A DNA stretch of 12,405 nucleotides from positions 1-12,405 of the forward strand of contig WOZY01000096.1 in the NCBI GenBank assembly GCA_011620045.1. Direction: 5' to 3'. Made by a program: the position numbers and the translations under genes. Shown one piece after another: positions 1-6,854 of the stretch (the stretch's first letter is position 1; every line of letters starts with the position of its first letter). The notes under the pieces were generated by a model. That model saw only the letters and a program-made list of their open reading frames with translations. It did not search any database and was not told the DNA's origin. Source of the DNA: Mesotoga sp. Its GTDB lineage: Bacteria > Thermotogota > Thermotogae > Petrotogales > Kosmotogaceae.

Positions 1-1
1 T

Positions 2-613
2 CTTTTTGTAGGGAAAGAGGAACTATTGCTGGACAAACTGGATGCCATCTTGCCGAAGATTCGAGAAGTTGAAACAAGGAGACTTCTACTTAAGAAAATG
101 AGGGATATCGCCCGGTTGGTTTCCGACAAGAGATATGAGAAGTATGCAGATTCTTCTGACGAGGCAAATGATATTGAGACGTTGAAGAAGAATTGTACTT
201 CGTCTGAATTAAAGGCCAAATCAAAGGATGCGAGCAAGGCGGATCTTCAAATCCTCATAAGAGATTATGAAAGACTTATCGAAGCCGTTCAGTCACCTGA
301 AGAGAAGCTCATTTATATCAGGAAATTGGGAACTTTGCTCAGGGACCGTTTCGAAGAGTACAACAGAGCACTTGAGGTCTTTGAAGAAGGGTTGAAGTTG
401 AAGGGCGACGACATATCTCTTTGGCTTGTGAAGGGAATGACTCTGGAGAAGATCGCACGAAACGAGAGTGATCCAGATAAAGCGTCTATCCTTTGGAAGA
501 AGGCATACGATCACTATCATACAATTGCAGAGACTTTCGAAGAGCAAGAGGTGAAGCTTACTGCTATTGAGAAATGTGCGATGATACATGCGGAGAGATT
601 GACCGGTGTTTAG
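2..613 (+). CDS. TPR-like helical repeat protein, 5' end probably outside window
   Basis: Seen: an open frame runs from the left edge to a TAG at 611-613. The product is highly charged, rich in Lys and Glu, and entirely helical in character, with no signal peptide or membrane segment. The stretch from about base 330 onward (YNRALEVFEEGLKLKGDD, then a WKKAYDHYHTIAETF segment) has the spacing of small and aromatic residues expected of tetratricopeptide-like helix pairs. A TTG at 26-28 with a GGGAAAGAGG sequence 5 bases upstream could be a start and would give 195 residues. However, the frame stays open to base 2 and reads smoothly (VGKEELLLDKLDAILPK), so I think the gene is cut by the window edge. 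Inferred role: cytosolic protein-protein interaction scaffold. No partner is visible. The gap to the SDR pseudogene is 44 bases, so they may have been co-transcribed. Confidence 0.6.
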   Translation, partial: LFVGKEELLLDKLDAILPKIREVETRRLLLKKMRDIARLVSDKRYEKYADSSDEANDIETLKKNCTSSELKAKSKDASKADLQILIRDYERLIEAVQSPEEKLIYIRKLGTLLRDRFEEYNRALEVFEEGLKLKGDDISLWLVKGMTLEKIARNESDPDKASILWKKAYDHYHTIAETFEEQEVKLTAIEKCAMIHAERLTGV

Positions 614-657
614 GTTCATAGTAACTGTATCGGTTGTCATGTTTCGGGGGGTCCGAT

Positions 658-1411
658 ATGAGATTCTCCGAAAGAGCAGTACCGGTTATCATTGCAGCAA
701 AGCGAATTAGGGGAATCAAATCTCTTAGCTTTGCTCCGTCGGATTCGCTGGTCATGATAATGGACATAGATGGAGAATCGGACGACGCAATACTGCAGGA
801 GATAGTGCAAAAAGGGACGAAGCGGCACTAATTCGAGGAGACGTTTCTTCTTAGGGTGATGTAAGGGAAGTTGTACAGTTTACTGTGAGGCAAGCAGGTC
901 AATCAACATTTTTTGTTGACAAAGCCGGCACTGGTTGGAAGGGAACCCTTCTTGAAAGGGCTGTCGATGACTGGAAAAGAGTAATTGACGCCAATCTTAC
1001 CGCCCGTATTTGATTATTAAATGTTGTGTTCCTTATCTTTTGGCTTCTGGCGCTCTAGTACATTTGACACTGCATCGACAAGAGCGTTGATGTCGAAGAA
1101 TGATTTGCGAAACCGTATTGGGCTTCAAAGGTGGCCTTTTGGTCTTGAGGCATTCACTGTCGGTTAGTTTGTGACCAAGGCTAAGGTTAGATGCTATGGG
1201 TCCTTGCTGGATTGCTGTCGAATGTCATAACCATAACATAAGTCTGTAGTAAGATTTTCCAGGTTGAGCGATATCGTGCACAATCAACATCCCACAGGCA
1301 GAGTCGGCAGGCCGGAAGATGTTGTGAAACCTGTCTCTTCCGAAGCGGCGATGAGGGCTTTTTTGTCACAGGTGTGAATCTTGTTATAGACGGTGGAATG
1401 ATAAAAAGATG
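658..1411 (+). pseudogene. Decayed short-chain dehydrogenase/reductase (SDR, FabG-like)
   Basis: Seen: pieces of one classical SDR appear in the right order but in different frames across 754 bases, which is the length of a normal ~250-residue family member. It begins with an ATG at 658 behind a GGGGGG run. It then shows a degraded Rossmann start and DIDGES (658-818). A shift at about 817-819 leads into GDVSS, an in-frame TAG at 852-854, GDVREVVQFTVRQAGQ, KAGTGWKGTLLE and DDWKRVIDANLTA, ending at a TGA at 1011. Next come VPYLLASGAL (from 1028), STRALMS (from 1075), the catalytic Tyr-x-x-x-Lys as YWASK (1116-1130), HPTGRVGRPEDVV (from about 1285), and finally FVTGVNLVIDGGMIKR with stop 1409-1411. 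At least four frame changes and several stops rule out a functional enzyme or one sequencing slip. The NAD(P)-binding TGxxxGxG motif is also lost. The order of motifs makes the family certain, but the original substrate cannot be inferred. The M28 peptidase gene starts 21 bases downstream. Confidence 0.88.
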
Positions 1412-1432
1412 ATTCATGTTGAATAGGGGTGG

Positions 1433-3136
1433 ATGAACTTGAGCCGAAGACTGGATGGAAGAAAGGTCAAGTCTCTCATTGAGATGCTCTCGGGGTATCA
1501 TAGGATGAGGGGAAGTAAGGATTATAGCGAATCTATGCATTCCTTAATGGACTACCTTATTCGTACCGGATTCCCGAAGGAGAGATTCAAGGTATTCGAG
1601 TATCCTGCCGATGGAGTCACCAAAACTGGAAACATTCTATCTACACTGGCATGGGAACCAGTATTTGGAGAACTCTGGCTGGAAGAGCCCGAAAGGGTTT
1701 TCGTAACTTCAACGGCAGTGACTAAAGTCTCCCTTGTTTCGGGAAGTGGAAGCAGTGATGGCTGGGAATTGTCCCCCCTTGCAATATATAAAGGCAAGGG
1801 TGACTACTCCGGGAAGGCAGTCCTTGCAAACGATGATCCAGTAAAAGTCTTTCAGAATGCCGTGGTCGAGGGCGGAGCAAGGTGTCTCGTGTTGTGCCAT
1901 ATGAGAAAGGCCTTTGAGGAAATTGGCCGCAGTTTGAATGATTTGCCTCATATGACTAACTCCTTGACAATTCCTTATGACAGGGAATCTGCCGATCTAA
2001 ATACCGTAGCCTTTTCCGTTACCAAGGAAAAGTTCGACATCCTCCTTAATCACGCGAAAAGCGGGAATGCAGCGGTAGGATACAGAGTCGAAACCAAGAT
2101 GTCACAAGGCAGTTTTGAGGTACTCCAGATAGATGCTACTGGTTTCAAAGAAGGTCCGGACGTGCTGATAACTGCACATTTGTGTCATCCTTCGCCTGGA
2201 GCCGATGATAATGCAAGCGGTGCGGCTCTTGCCACGGAAATAGCGAGGATTCTTAATGACGAGAAATTTCCTTATTCTGTGAAGATTGCTCTTGTTCCCG
2301 AGTATTTGGGTAGTGTTCCCTACGCGCTTCAGCTTAAGGAAGAGAACAGGCTTCCAATGTATACGATAAATCTCGACATGGTTGGTGCCGATCAGGATAA
2401 AACCGGTTCAACTTTTATCCTTTCTGAAGTACCGCCCTATCTTCCGCAGAGATGGGGTCGAATCCTTGAACTCAATATCAGGAGACTATTGCCTTCAAAC
2501 TCAGGATATCCACTGAAGAGATTCGGAGAGATACCCTTCATGGCAGGGTCCGATCACTGCGCCTTCACTACTCTTGGAATACCTTCTCCGTTTATGGGTC
2601 ATCTTCCTGATAGATTCTATCACTCCGATTTTGATACGCCCCAGATGATGGATGAAGCAGAACTTGAATGGGTGGGACTGTCGGCTCTCAATACTCTGGA
2701 TCAGTTAATCAAGCCGGATCCTGATTTCCTTCTAGGAGTTAAGGGAAAGATGATTGGCGAGCTTTATCGTATCCTGAAAACGATTGCCGGCAGAGAGGGA
2801 AGTGACGATTTGTTCGATCTTCTCATCTCGAATTACGAGGGAGAGGTATTAAGAAGGATCTTCAATGACTCAGATAATTTGCCTTCGTTAAGTCCACTGG
2901 AGCCTGCTTTTGAAAGTTCTCTAGGTCTTGAATGGATCAAGACGTTTCCTCAGAATCTCAAAGACGAGCTTGGGATAGATTTTGCAAGTATCGCAGACTT
3001 CGTTGTAGGAGGTGCTGCTGTGGTTGGAGGAAGAGAGGCTGTTGAGCTTCTAGCTAGTGTACATTATAGAGTTGGAATAGAGAAAGTTAGAGTGCTTACT
3101 GGCTGGATGATAGAGAGAGGGTTATTAAGATCATGA
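1433..3136 (+). CDS. M28-family zinc (amino)peptidase with PA-like insert, DUF4910-like
   Basis: A 567-residue cytosolic protein without a signal peptide. Residues about 90-210 resemble a protease-associated (PA) domain, with YKGKGDYSGKAVL and a GGARCLVLCH segment. The M28 metallopeptidase core follows with the expected di-zinc ligands: His249 (ITAHLCHP), Asp259 (GADDNASG), Glu290 (LVPEYLG), Asp315 (NLDMVGAD) and His397 (FYHSDFDTP). MAGSDHCAF (370-378) precedes the last ligand. A C-terminal helical extension of about 130 residues (430-567) has no function I recognise. Family knowledge: M28 enzymes usually release N-terminal amino acids from peptides; the precise substrate here is unknown. The start is ambiguous. 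ATG 1433 directly touches the AGGGGTGG sequence (1425-1432), whereas TTG 1439 in the same frame sits at a better distance and would remove two residues. The TGA stop overlaps the next gene's ATG by four bases (ATGA), which suggests translational coupling. Confidence 0.9.
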   Translation: MNLSRRLDGRKVKSLIEMLSGYHRMRGSKDYSESMHSLMDYLIRTGFPKERFKVFEYPADGVTKTGNILSTLAWEPVFGELWLEEPERVFVTSTAVTKVSLVSGSGSSDGWELSPLAIYKGKGDYSGKAVLANDDPVKVFQNAVVEGGARCLVLCHMRKAFEEIGRSLNDLPHMTNSLTIPYDRESADLNTVAFSVTKEKFDILLNHAKSGNAAVGYRVETKMSQGSFEVLQIDATGFKEGPDVLITAHLCHPSPGADDNASGAALATEIARILNDEKFPYSVKIALVPEYLGSVPYALQLKEENRLPMYTINLDMVGADQDKTGSTFILSEVPPYLPQRWGRILELNIRRLLPSNSGYPLKRFGEIPFMAGSDHCAFTTLGIPSPFMGHLPDRFYHSDFDTPQMMDEAELEWVGLSALNTLDQLIKPDPDFLLGVKGKMIGELYRILKTIAGREGSDDLFDLLISNYEGEVLRRIFNDSDNLPSLSPLEPAFESSLGLEWIKTFPQNLKDELGIDFASIADFVVGGAAVVGGREAVELLASVHYRVGIEKVRVLTGWMIERGLLRS

Positions 3137-3813
3137 GCTTGAGGCGAATATGCGTAATACTCCTCCTGTTGTCAATCGCAGCGTTTTCTTCTGCAAAATT
3201 CGAGCTCAAGGTTGAAAGCGGTGTTTCGATGCCATGGAACGGATCTCTTGAAATGGAAGGTTCGGAAAGTACAGAGCTTCTTGATAGAAATAGCTTCCGT
3301 GCGTACTTTGTGCCGACTGTGGGATATGGGTTTTCTCAAGAACACTTGATAGAATTTAGTCTATCTCACTTCACTGTAAGCAGCTCGTTTGAAGCAACAA
3401 ATACGGAAGTTCCCTATCAATATGAATCGGCGTTCAGGCAGGACACTATTTTACTGACTTACCGTTACATCCTGCCTGATCTGGATCGTTTCTCTCTTCA
3501 ACTGGGTGTTCAGGGAAGGCTATCATTCAAGAGGATCACTCTTTCGGGTTCAAAAGAATACGATCACAAGCTAACGGATTTTTCTTTTGGGCCGGCGGCC
3601 GATATTAGGCTTAAGATGAACGATCGGGTCTTCATTGGTCTGGAGATATCAACAGGACTTGGAAAAGGGAATGGGTTCGTTGATGTTTTTACAGGACTTC
3701 ACTTTGCGTCCCTTCTACTACATCAGAGTTGGTTCCAGATACTTGTCTGCCACGAATTCTTTCGATCAGAATCGGCTGTCTCTTTCTTTTATGAATTTTG
3801 GCGCTCAGTTTAG
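3133..3813 (+). CDS. Secreted beta-barrel-like envelope protein, 3' end probably frameshifted
   Basis: The 226-residue product begins with a clear Sec signal peptide (MSLRRICVILLLLSIAAFSSA, cleavage likely after residue 21). Alternating hydrophobic and polar strands follow (FVPTVGYGF, LIEFSLSHF, TILLTYRYI, SLQLGVQGRL, RVFIGLEIS), as in outer-membrane beta-barrels, so an outer-sheath location is inferred. It starts inside the stop codon of the M28 peptidase gene. The last ~35 codons of this frame (after GLHFA, about base 3708) lose the barrel pattern and end in a Cys- and His-containing tail. In the +1 frame the pattern continues and ends in Phe (see the entry at 3695-3826). One extra base between about 3695 and 3715 would explain this, so the annotated C terminus is probably not the ancestral one. 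The alternatives are a real truncating mutation or a sequencing error. I do not recognise a specific family. Confidence 0.75.
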   Translation: MSLRRICVILLLLSIAAFSSAKFELKVESGVSMPWNGSLEMEGSESTELLDRNSFRAYFVPTVGYGFSQEHLIEFSLSHFTVSSSFEATNTEVPYQYESAFRQDTILLTYRYILPDLDRFSLQLGVQGRLSFKRITLSGSKEYDHKLTDFSFGPAADIRLKMNDRVFIGLEISTGLGKGNGFVDVFTGLHFASLLLHQSWFQILVCHEFFRSESAVSFFYEFWRSV

Positions 3814-3826
3814 TTCTAGTTTTTAG
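3695..3826 (+). other. Displaced C-terminal coding segment of the preceding beta-barrel gene (+1 frame)
   Basis: In the frame of base 3692 the DNA encodes RPFYYIRVGSRYL, then NRLSLSFMNFGAQFSSSF and a TAG at 3824-3826. This is an aromatic, alternating strand pattern ending in a terminal Phe, as is typical of the last strand of outer-membrane beta-barrels. It continues the preceding gene's barrel far better than that gene's own frame does. If the frames were joined, the protein would have about 230 residues and its stop would overlap the xpt stop (3823-3825) on the other strand. It has no ribosome binding site or independent start at its beginning, so I do not call it a separate gene. Confidence 0.6.
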
Positions 3827-4428
3827 ATTTCATTTTCCACAAAAGAGAGTGGGTCGAGTGAAGAGATTCTCACTATTCCCAGAACCGGAACGCTGAACTT
3901 TTCAAGTAATGCCCGCCCCTCTTCGAATGTCTTTTCAATTATTGCTGCAAAGCCTACAAGAGAAGCTCCCGTCTTGTTCGAAAGTCTGGCCAAAGCCTCT
4001 ATTGTTTTACCGCTTGCAAGAAAGTCATCAACAATGATTACTCTGTCCTCACTACCAAGATAATCCAGGGAGACGTTCAGTTCCACAATTCCACCCTTAG
4101 TGTGCGAAGGGGCGGATTCGCTCAGATATCTTTGCATGGTTATAGGTCTCCGCTTTCGCGCGAAGACCAGCTGAGCTCCTAGGCTACTGGCAGCCATCAA
4201 GGCGGGAGCAATTCCCGAACTCTCGGCAGTCAAAACCTTTGTCACTCCGTAGCTTCTGAAAAAGTCAGCAATCAACTCACCTGCGCTCTTCATAAGCAGC
4301 GGGTCAATCTGATGATTCAAAAAGGAATCCACCTTTAGAATACCGTTGTCCATAACAGAACCTCTGCTCTTTACGGCTTCTTCGAGGGAGGAGAAAATCT
4401 CTTTTCTGGAAAGAATGAGTTCACCCAT
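3823..4428 (-). CDS. xpt: Xanthine phosphoribosyltransferase
   Basis: A 201-residue type I phosphoribosyltransferase, close to the usual Xpt length (~190-195). It salvages xanthine by transferring phosphoribose from PRPP to give XMP, which feeds GMP synthesis in the cytosol. Residues 30-43 (ILKVDSFLNHQIDP) are an Xpt hallmark. The PRPP-binding loop is VIIVDDFLASGKT at 130-142, with the acidic pair Asp134-Asp135. The start is fixed by a GGAGG sequence on the minus strand (complement of 4436-4440), 7 bases before the ATG. The gene converges on the damaged beta-barrel gene, with no terminator visible between them. I looked upstream for a purine (guanine/xanthine) riboswitch and did not recognise one in 4429-4701. 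Confidence 0.93.
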   Translation of the reverse strand: MGELILSRKEIFSSLEEAVKSRGSVMDNGILKVDSFLNHQIDPLLMKSAGELIADFFRSYGVTKVLTAESSGIAPALMAASSLGAQLVFARKRRPITMQRYLSESAPSHTKGGIVELNVSLDYLGSEDRVIIVDDFLASGKTIEALARLSNKTGASLVGFAAIIEKTFEEGRALLEKFSVPVLGIVRISSLDPLSFVENEI

Positions 4429-4641
4429 TGATCAGCCTCCAGCAAGTATATGGTACTATGATCAACTATTTCTGTATCCATTTCTTGAAGAAGAAATTCC
4501 TTTTGTGTAAGGTATATTCTCTTGACAATCAGAAAAGAAGTGTCCAACGATGGGAAGCCTTAGAAGCTAAAGAGAATACGGGAATCTCATTTCCGCTTCT
4601 TCAGGCAAGCAATGACGACAAGGCGCTTGCTTCACAAGGCT

Positions 4642-4669
4642 TTTCCAGGCGGATATTGAAATGTATAAT
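4642..4669 (+). promoter_or_regulatory. Possible promoter for the interrupted envelope gene at 4702
   Basis: A perfect -10 hexamer TATAAT lies at 4664-4669. A poor -35 (TTTCCA, 4642-4647, four of six matches) lies 16 bases upstream. It is 33 bases before the GTG start at 4702 and on the correct strand. The weak -35 keeps confidence low. The rest of the 4429-4701 gap holds only a small palindrome (ATTTCTT, gaag, AAGAAAT at 4480-4497) and an open frame that resembles nothing I know. Confidence 0.3.
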
Positions 4670-4701
4670 AAGCGTGTAAGGTTAGTGAAAGAGGTGGTCT
4701 A

Positions 4702-5193
4702 GTGAAGCGGAAGATATCGGTAATTCTGATTTCGTTCTTGATCGTTGCCACAGTTTCTTTTGGAAACTACTTCAATGCCAGCAATGTCGGAGGATCCGTA
4801 GTCCATTCTCCTTTGCTTTTCGGAATTTACTCAATAAATGGATAGTACAGAATGGGTTTTGAGGTCTTCGGTGCTTCTCAAACCGGAAACTTGAGTCTCG
4901 CTCCTACTATGTTATACGTTGGTCTTAAAGTCTCATACTCCGGTGAGCTCGGACAAATCTCCGGTCTAGAAGCGGGACTTGATGCGCGAATTCTTACCGG
5001 GGTTGAGAATCTCTCTTTTAACCTGTTTGGGAGGAGATTTATGCTTGCCCTTGGGCTGAGAGGGCAGGCCATGAACTCTTTCTTCCAGCCTACCGAGAAA
5101 CTCAAAACAAGGCTCTCTCCGGAGATCAGCTTCATCGATGTAACTAGGATGACAGATAGGTTTAAGTTTTCCTTGTTCTACTGGCCTATTTGA
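4702..5193 (+). pseudogene. Secreted beta-rich envelope protein interrupted by an in-frame amber codon
   Basis: A GTG at 4702 with a GAGGTGG ribosome binding site (4691-4697) opens a signal peptide (VKRKISVILISFLIVATVSFG). The mature part follows (NYFNASNVGGSVVHSPLLF, then GIYSING) and stops at TAG 4843-4845. The same frame then runs on without a break (YRMGFEVFGASQTG onward) to TGA 5191-5193. The whole would be 163 residues, with beta-strand-like stretches (LYVGLKVSYSG, FMLALGLRGQ) and a final FKFSLFYWPI. A single G-to-A change turning a Trp TGG into TAG would account for it. The ATG at 4852 lacks a signal peptide and a good ribosome binding site, so the downstream part alone is unlikely to be a gene. 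The sequence could also hold a read error or, less likely, a suppressed stop. Family unknown; an outer-sheath location is inferred. Confidence 0.75.
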
Positions 5194-5226
5194 GTGCTTC
5201 TTGGATTCGATATGTGTTTCTAAGAA

Positions 5227-5249
5227 AAAAGCCCCGTTTAGGGGCTTTT
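5227..5249. terminator. Bidirectional intrinsic terminator
   Basis: Nine-base perfect arms AAAAGCCCC (5227-5235) and GGGGCTTTT (5241-5249) flank a five-base loop. T-runs follow in both directions: TTTTCCTATTTTT on the + strand and TTTTTT on the minus strand. It lies between the convergent envelope pseudogene (+) and the desulforedoxin gene (-) and can serve both. Confidence 0.92.
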
Positions 5250-5250
5250 C

Positions 5251-5376
5251 CTATTTTTGCACGAGCTTCATAGGCTCACCACAGCAGATCAACTCTCCGC
5301 CGCCTGCTTCTTTCACTTCAACCACATTTCCGCATATCTCGCATCTGTAGACTTCACCAACGTTTTTAACCTTCAT
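5251..5376 (-). CDS. Desulforedoxin (small Fe(Cys)4 protein)
   Basis: A 41-residue protein, [19 protein letters not shown] followed by [19 protein letters not shown] and VQK. Cys12 and Cys15 (CxxC) and the adjacent pair Cys31-Cys32 form the desulforedoxin signature, the rubredoxin-like Fe(Cys)4 site also found at the N terminus of desulfoferrodoxin (superoxide reductase). Known members are about 36-40 residues long and form dimers, so this looks complete, not truncated. The start is fixed by AGGAGAG on the minus strand (complement of 5384-5390), 7 bases before the ATG. The stop is followed immediately by the intrinsic terminator at 5227-5249. Inferred role: cytosolic one-electron carrier in oxygen or superoxide defence, as expected in a strict anaerobe. 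The superoxide-reducing second domain is absent, and no partner oxidoreductase gene lies next to it. Confidence 0.9.
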   Translation of the reverse strand: MKVKNVGEVYRCEICGNVVEVKEAGGGELICCGEPMKLVQK

Positions 5377-5448
5377 GATTCCACTCTCCTTTTTTAATTG
5401 AAAACCTTGTTGTCTAATCCACAGTCAAATCACTTGGAGGTGCTGACA

Positions 5449-5883
5449 ATGGAAAGAGTATTTTTCGCGGTTCTCTTCACTTTGTTCATTGTAGCCACTG
5501 CAAACACGCTGTATCAAGAGCCACAAGCCGTTTTCACCAACGACTTGCAAGACGGAACCATTGTCTATGATGATAGCGTAATGCTTAGCTGGGACGTCGT
5601 TGTCAGGAACAACAGTGTTGCACTGAGCAACATTGATATATGGATTTCCAACAAAGATTCCGGAGCAAGAGTCGGTCTAAAATCATCTCCGTTTGTTGAA
5701 CTTGTCAGCTACAATCTCTACCTTGGGACATCTCCGACTCCTCAACTTTACTCGACAACGAGTTCAAATAGCTACTTCGTCGACAGGCTTTCGCCTGAGA
5801 CAGTTTATTACTGGCAGATCGTGGCAATTGACAAGACTGGAAATAAATACCACGGTCCAATATGGTATTTTGAAACGAGATGA
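5449..5883 (+). CDS. Secreted protein with one fibronectin type III domain
   Basis: The start is set at ATG 5449 because GGAGGTG (5436-5442) lies 6 bases upstream; a longer reading from TTG 5398 has no such site. The 144-residue product has a signal peptide (MERVFFAVLFTLFIVATANT) with no lipobox Cys. A beta-sandwich resembling fibronectin type III spans about residues 42-143. It includes VMLSWDVVV, SYNLYLGTSPTPQ, the typical LSPETVYYWQIVAID strand, and a final GPIWYFETR strand. A loop of about 25 residues (around 55-80) separates the first strands and is longer than usual. Inferred location: periplasm or outer sheath, as a binding or spacer module. No enzyme domain is present. The TGA stop abuts the stop of the minus-strand dehydrogenase gene with no terminator between them. 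Confidence 0.8.
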   Translation: MERVFFAVLFTLFIVATANTLYQEPQAVFTNDLQDGTIVYDDSVMLSWDVVVRNNSVALSNIDIWISNKDSGARVGLKSSPFVELVSYNLYLGTSPTPQLYSTTSSNSYFVDRLSPETVYYWQIVAIDKTGNKYHGPIWYFETR

Positions 5884-6837
5884 TCATACCACTGGATTTG
5901 GAGGTTCCTTTCCTTCAAGAACAGCGGCCACATTTCGCCCTACCATCATTGCCATCTCGATTCTTGCTTCCTTCGTGGCAGATCCAATATGCGGAAGAAG
6001 AACCACGTTGTCGAGATCAATCAACTCCTGAGGTACATCAGGTTCCTCTTCATAGACATCGAGACCTGCAGCGGCTAACCTGCCGCTCCTGAGTGCCTTT
6101 ATCAGCGCAGTCTCATCGACAATAGGTCCCCTTGCCGTATTTATCAGAACAGCTCCGGCTTTCAGCATAGAGAGCCTCTTTTCGTTTAACAGATGATACG
6201 TCTCTTGAGTCAGTGGAACATGAAGAGATATGAAATCAGAGCTTCTTAGCAACTCTTCAAGGCTTAAGTGACTTACGTTAAGCTTCTCTTCTTCATTCGA
6301 CAATAGTGGTTTCCTGCTGCAATATACAACATTCATTCCAAATGGCTTTGCTCTTTTTGCAACAGCTTTCCCGATTCTTCCGAGGCCTATTATTCCCAAA
6401 GTCTTTCCCGAAAGAGAGGGGCCGGTGAACAGATCAGGCTTCCATCCAACAAATCTGTGCTCTCTGACAAATCTGTCAGCTTCTACAATTCTTCTGCTGA
6501 CAGCCAGGATTAATGACATCGTCAAATCCGCCGTCGCATCGGTGAGTACTTCAGGTGTGTTTGTTACTCTTATTCCCCTCTTGCGCGCTTCGTCGATGTC
6601 GATGTTGTTGTATCCGACAGCATAATTTGCTATTATTTTTAGCTTCGGAAGTGATTCTAAAACCTCGGCGTCAATCTTATCTGATAACAATGTTACCAGT
6701 GCAGCCGCATCTTTAGCTTTCTGAATAATCTCTTCTTTTTGAAGGAACCTATCCTCCGTGTTCACTTCAACATCGAATTTCTTTAGCAGAAGCATTCCTT
6801 CATCAGGGATCTTGTAAGTGAAGAAGATTTTGTCCAT
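5884..6837 (-). CDS. D-isomer-specific 2-hydroxyacid dehydrogenase (glyoxylate/hydroxypyruvate reductase type)
   Basis: 317 residues, the normal length for the family. The NAD(P) Rossmann motif is GLGRIG (151-156). The catalytic triad is Arg236 (INTARGP), Glu265 (DVYEEEP) and His283 (LPHIGS), with the canonical 29- and 18-residue spacings. The substrate-loop segment NYAVGYNNID (71-80) resembles glyoxylate and D-glycerate dehydrogenases. These enzymes reduce glyoxylate or hydroxypyruvate to glycolate or D-glycerate in the cytosol; the actual substrate is inferred only. A strong AGGAGGTG ribosome binding site precedes the ATG. The gene lies 56 bases downstream of clpC on the same strand, so it could be the last gene of the heat-shock transcript or have its own promoter. 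I saw no clear promoter in the gap, only short palindromes. Confidence 0.9.
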   Translation of the reverse strand: MDKIFFTYKIPDEGMLLLKKFDVEVNTEDRFLQKEEIIQKAKDAAALVTLLSDKIDAEVLESLPKLKIIANYAVGYNNIDIDEARKRGIRVTNTPEVLTDATADLTMSLILAVSRRIVEADRFVREHRFVGWKPDLFTGPSLSGKTLGIIGLGRIGKAVAKRAKPFGMNVVYCSRKPLLSNEEEKLNVSHLSLEELLRSSDFISLHVPLTQETYHLLNEKRLSMLKAGAVLINTARGPIVDETALIKALRSGRLAAAGLDVYEEEPDVPQELIDLDNVVLLPHIGSATKEARIEMAMMVGRNVAAVLEGKEPPNPVV

Positions 6838-6854
6838 TAAGCACCTCCTACGAA

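Noticed and set aside
634..831. 65-codon + strand open frame read as a small protein
   Set aside because: Its second half (DIDGESDDAILQEIVQKG) is clearly the first part of the SDR pseudogene, which continues in another frame downstream.
4601..4632. GCAAGC...GCTTGC inverted repeat as a terminator
   Set aside because: The arms are only six bases with a long loop and no T-run follows.
4428..4679. 83-codon + strand open frame from a TTG, upstream of the interrupted envelope gene
   Set aside because: The start overlaps the xpt start region, no ribosome binding site fits, the protein resembles nothing I know, and its 3' end coincides with the probable promoter of the next gene. A decayed gene cannot be excluded.
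4429..4701. Purine riboswitch upstream of xpt
   Set aside because: xpt genes often carry one, so I read the minus strand here, but I did not recognise the conserved core or a terminator/antiterminator pair.
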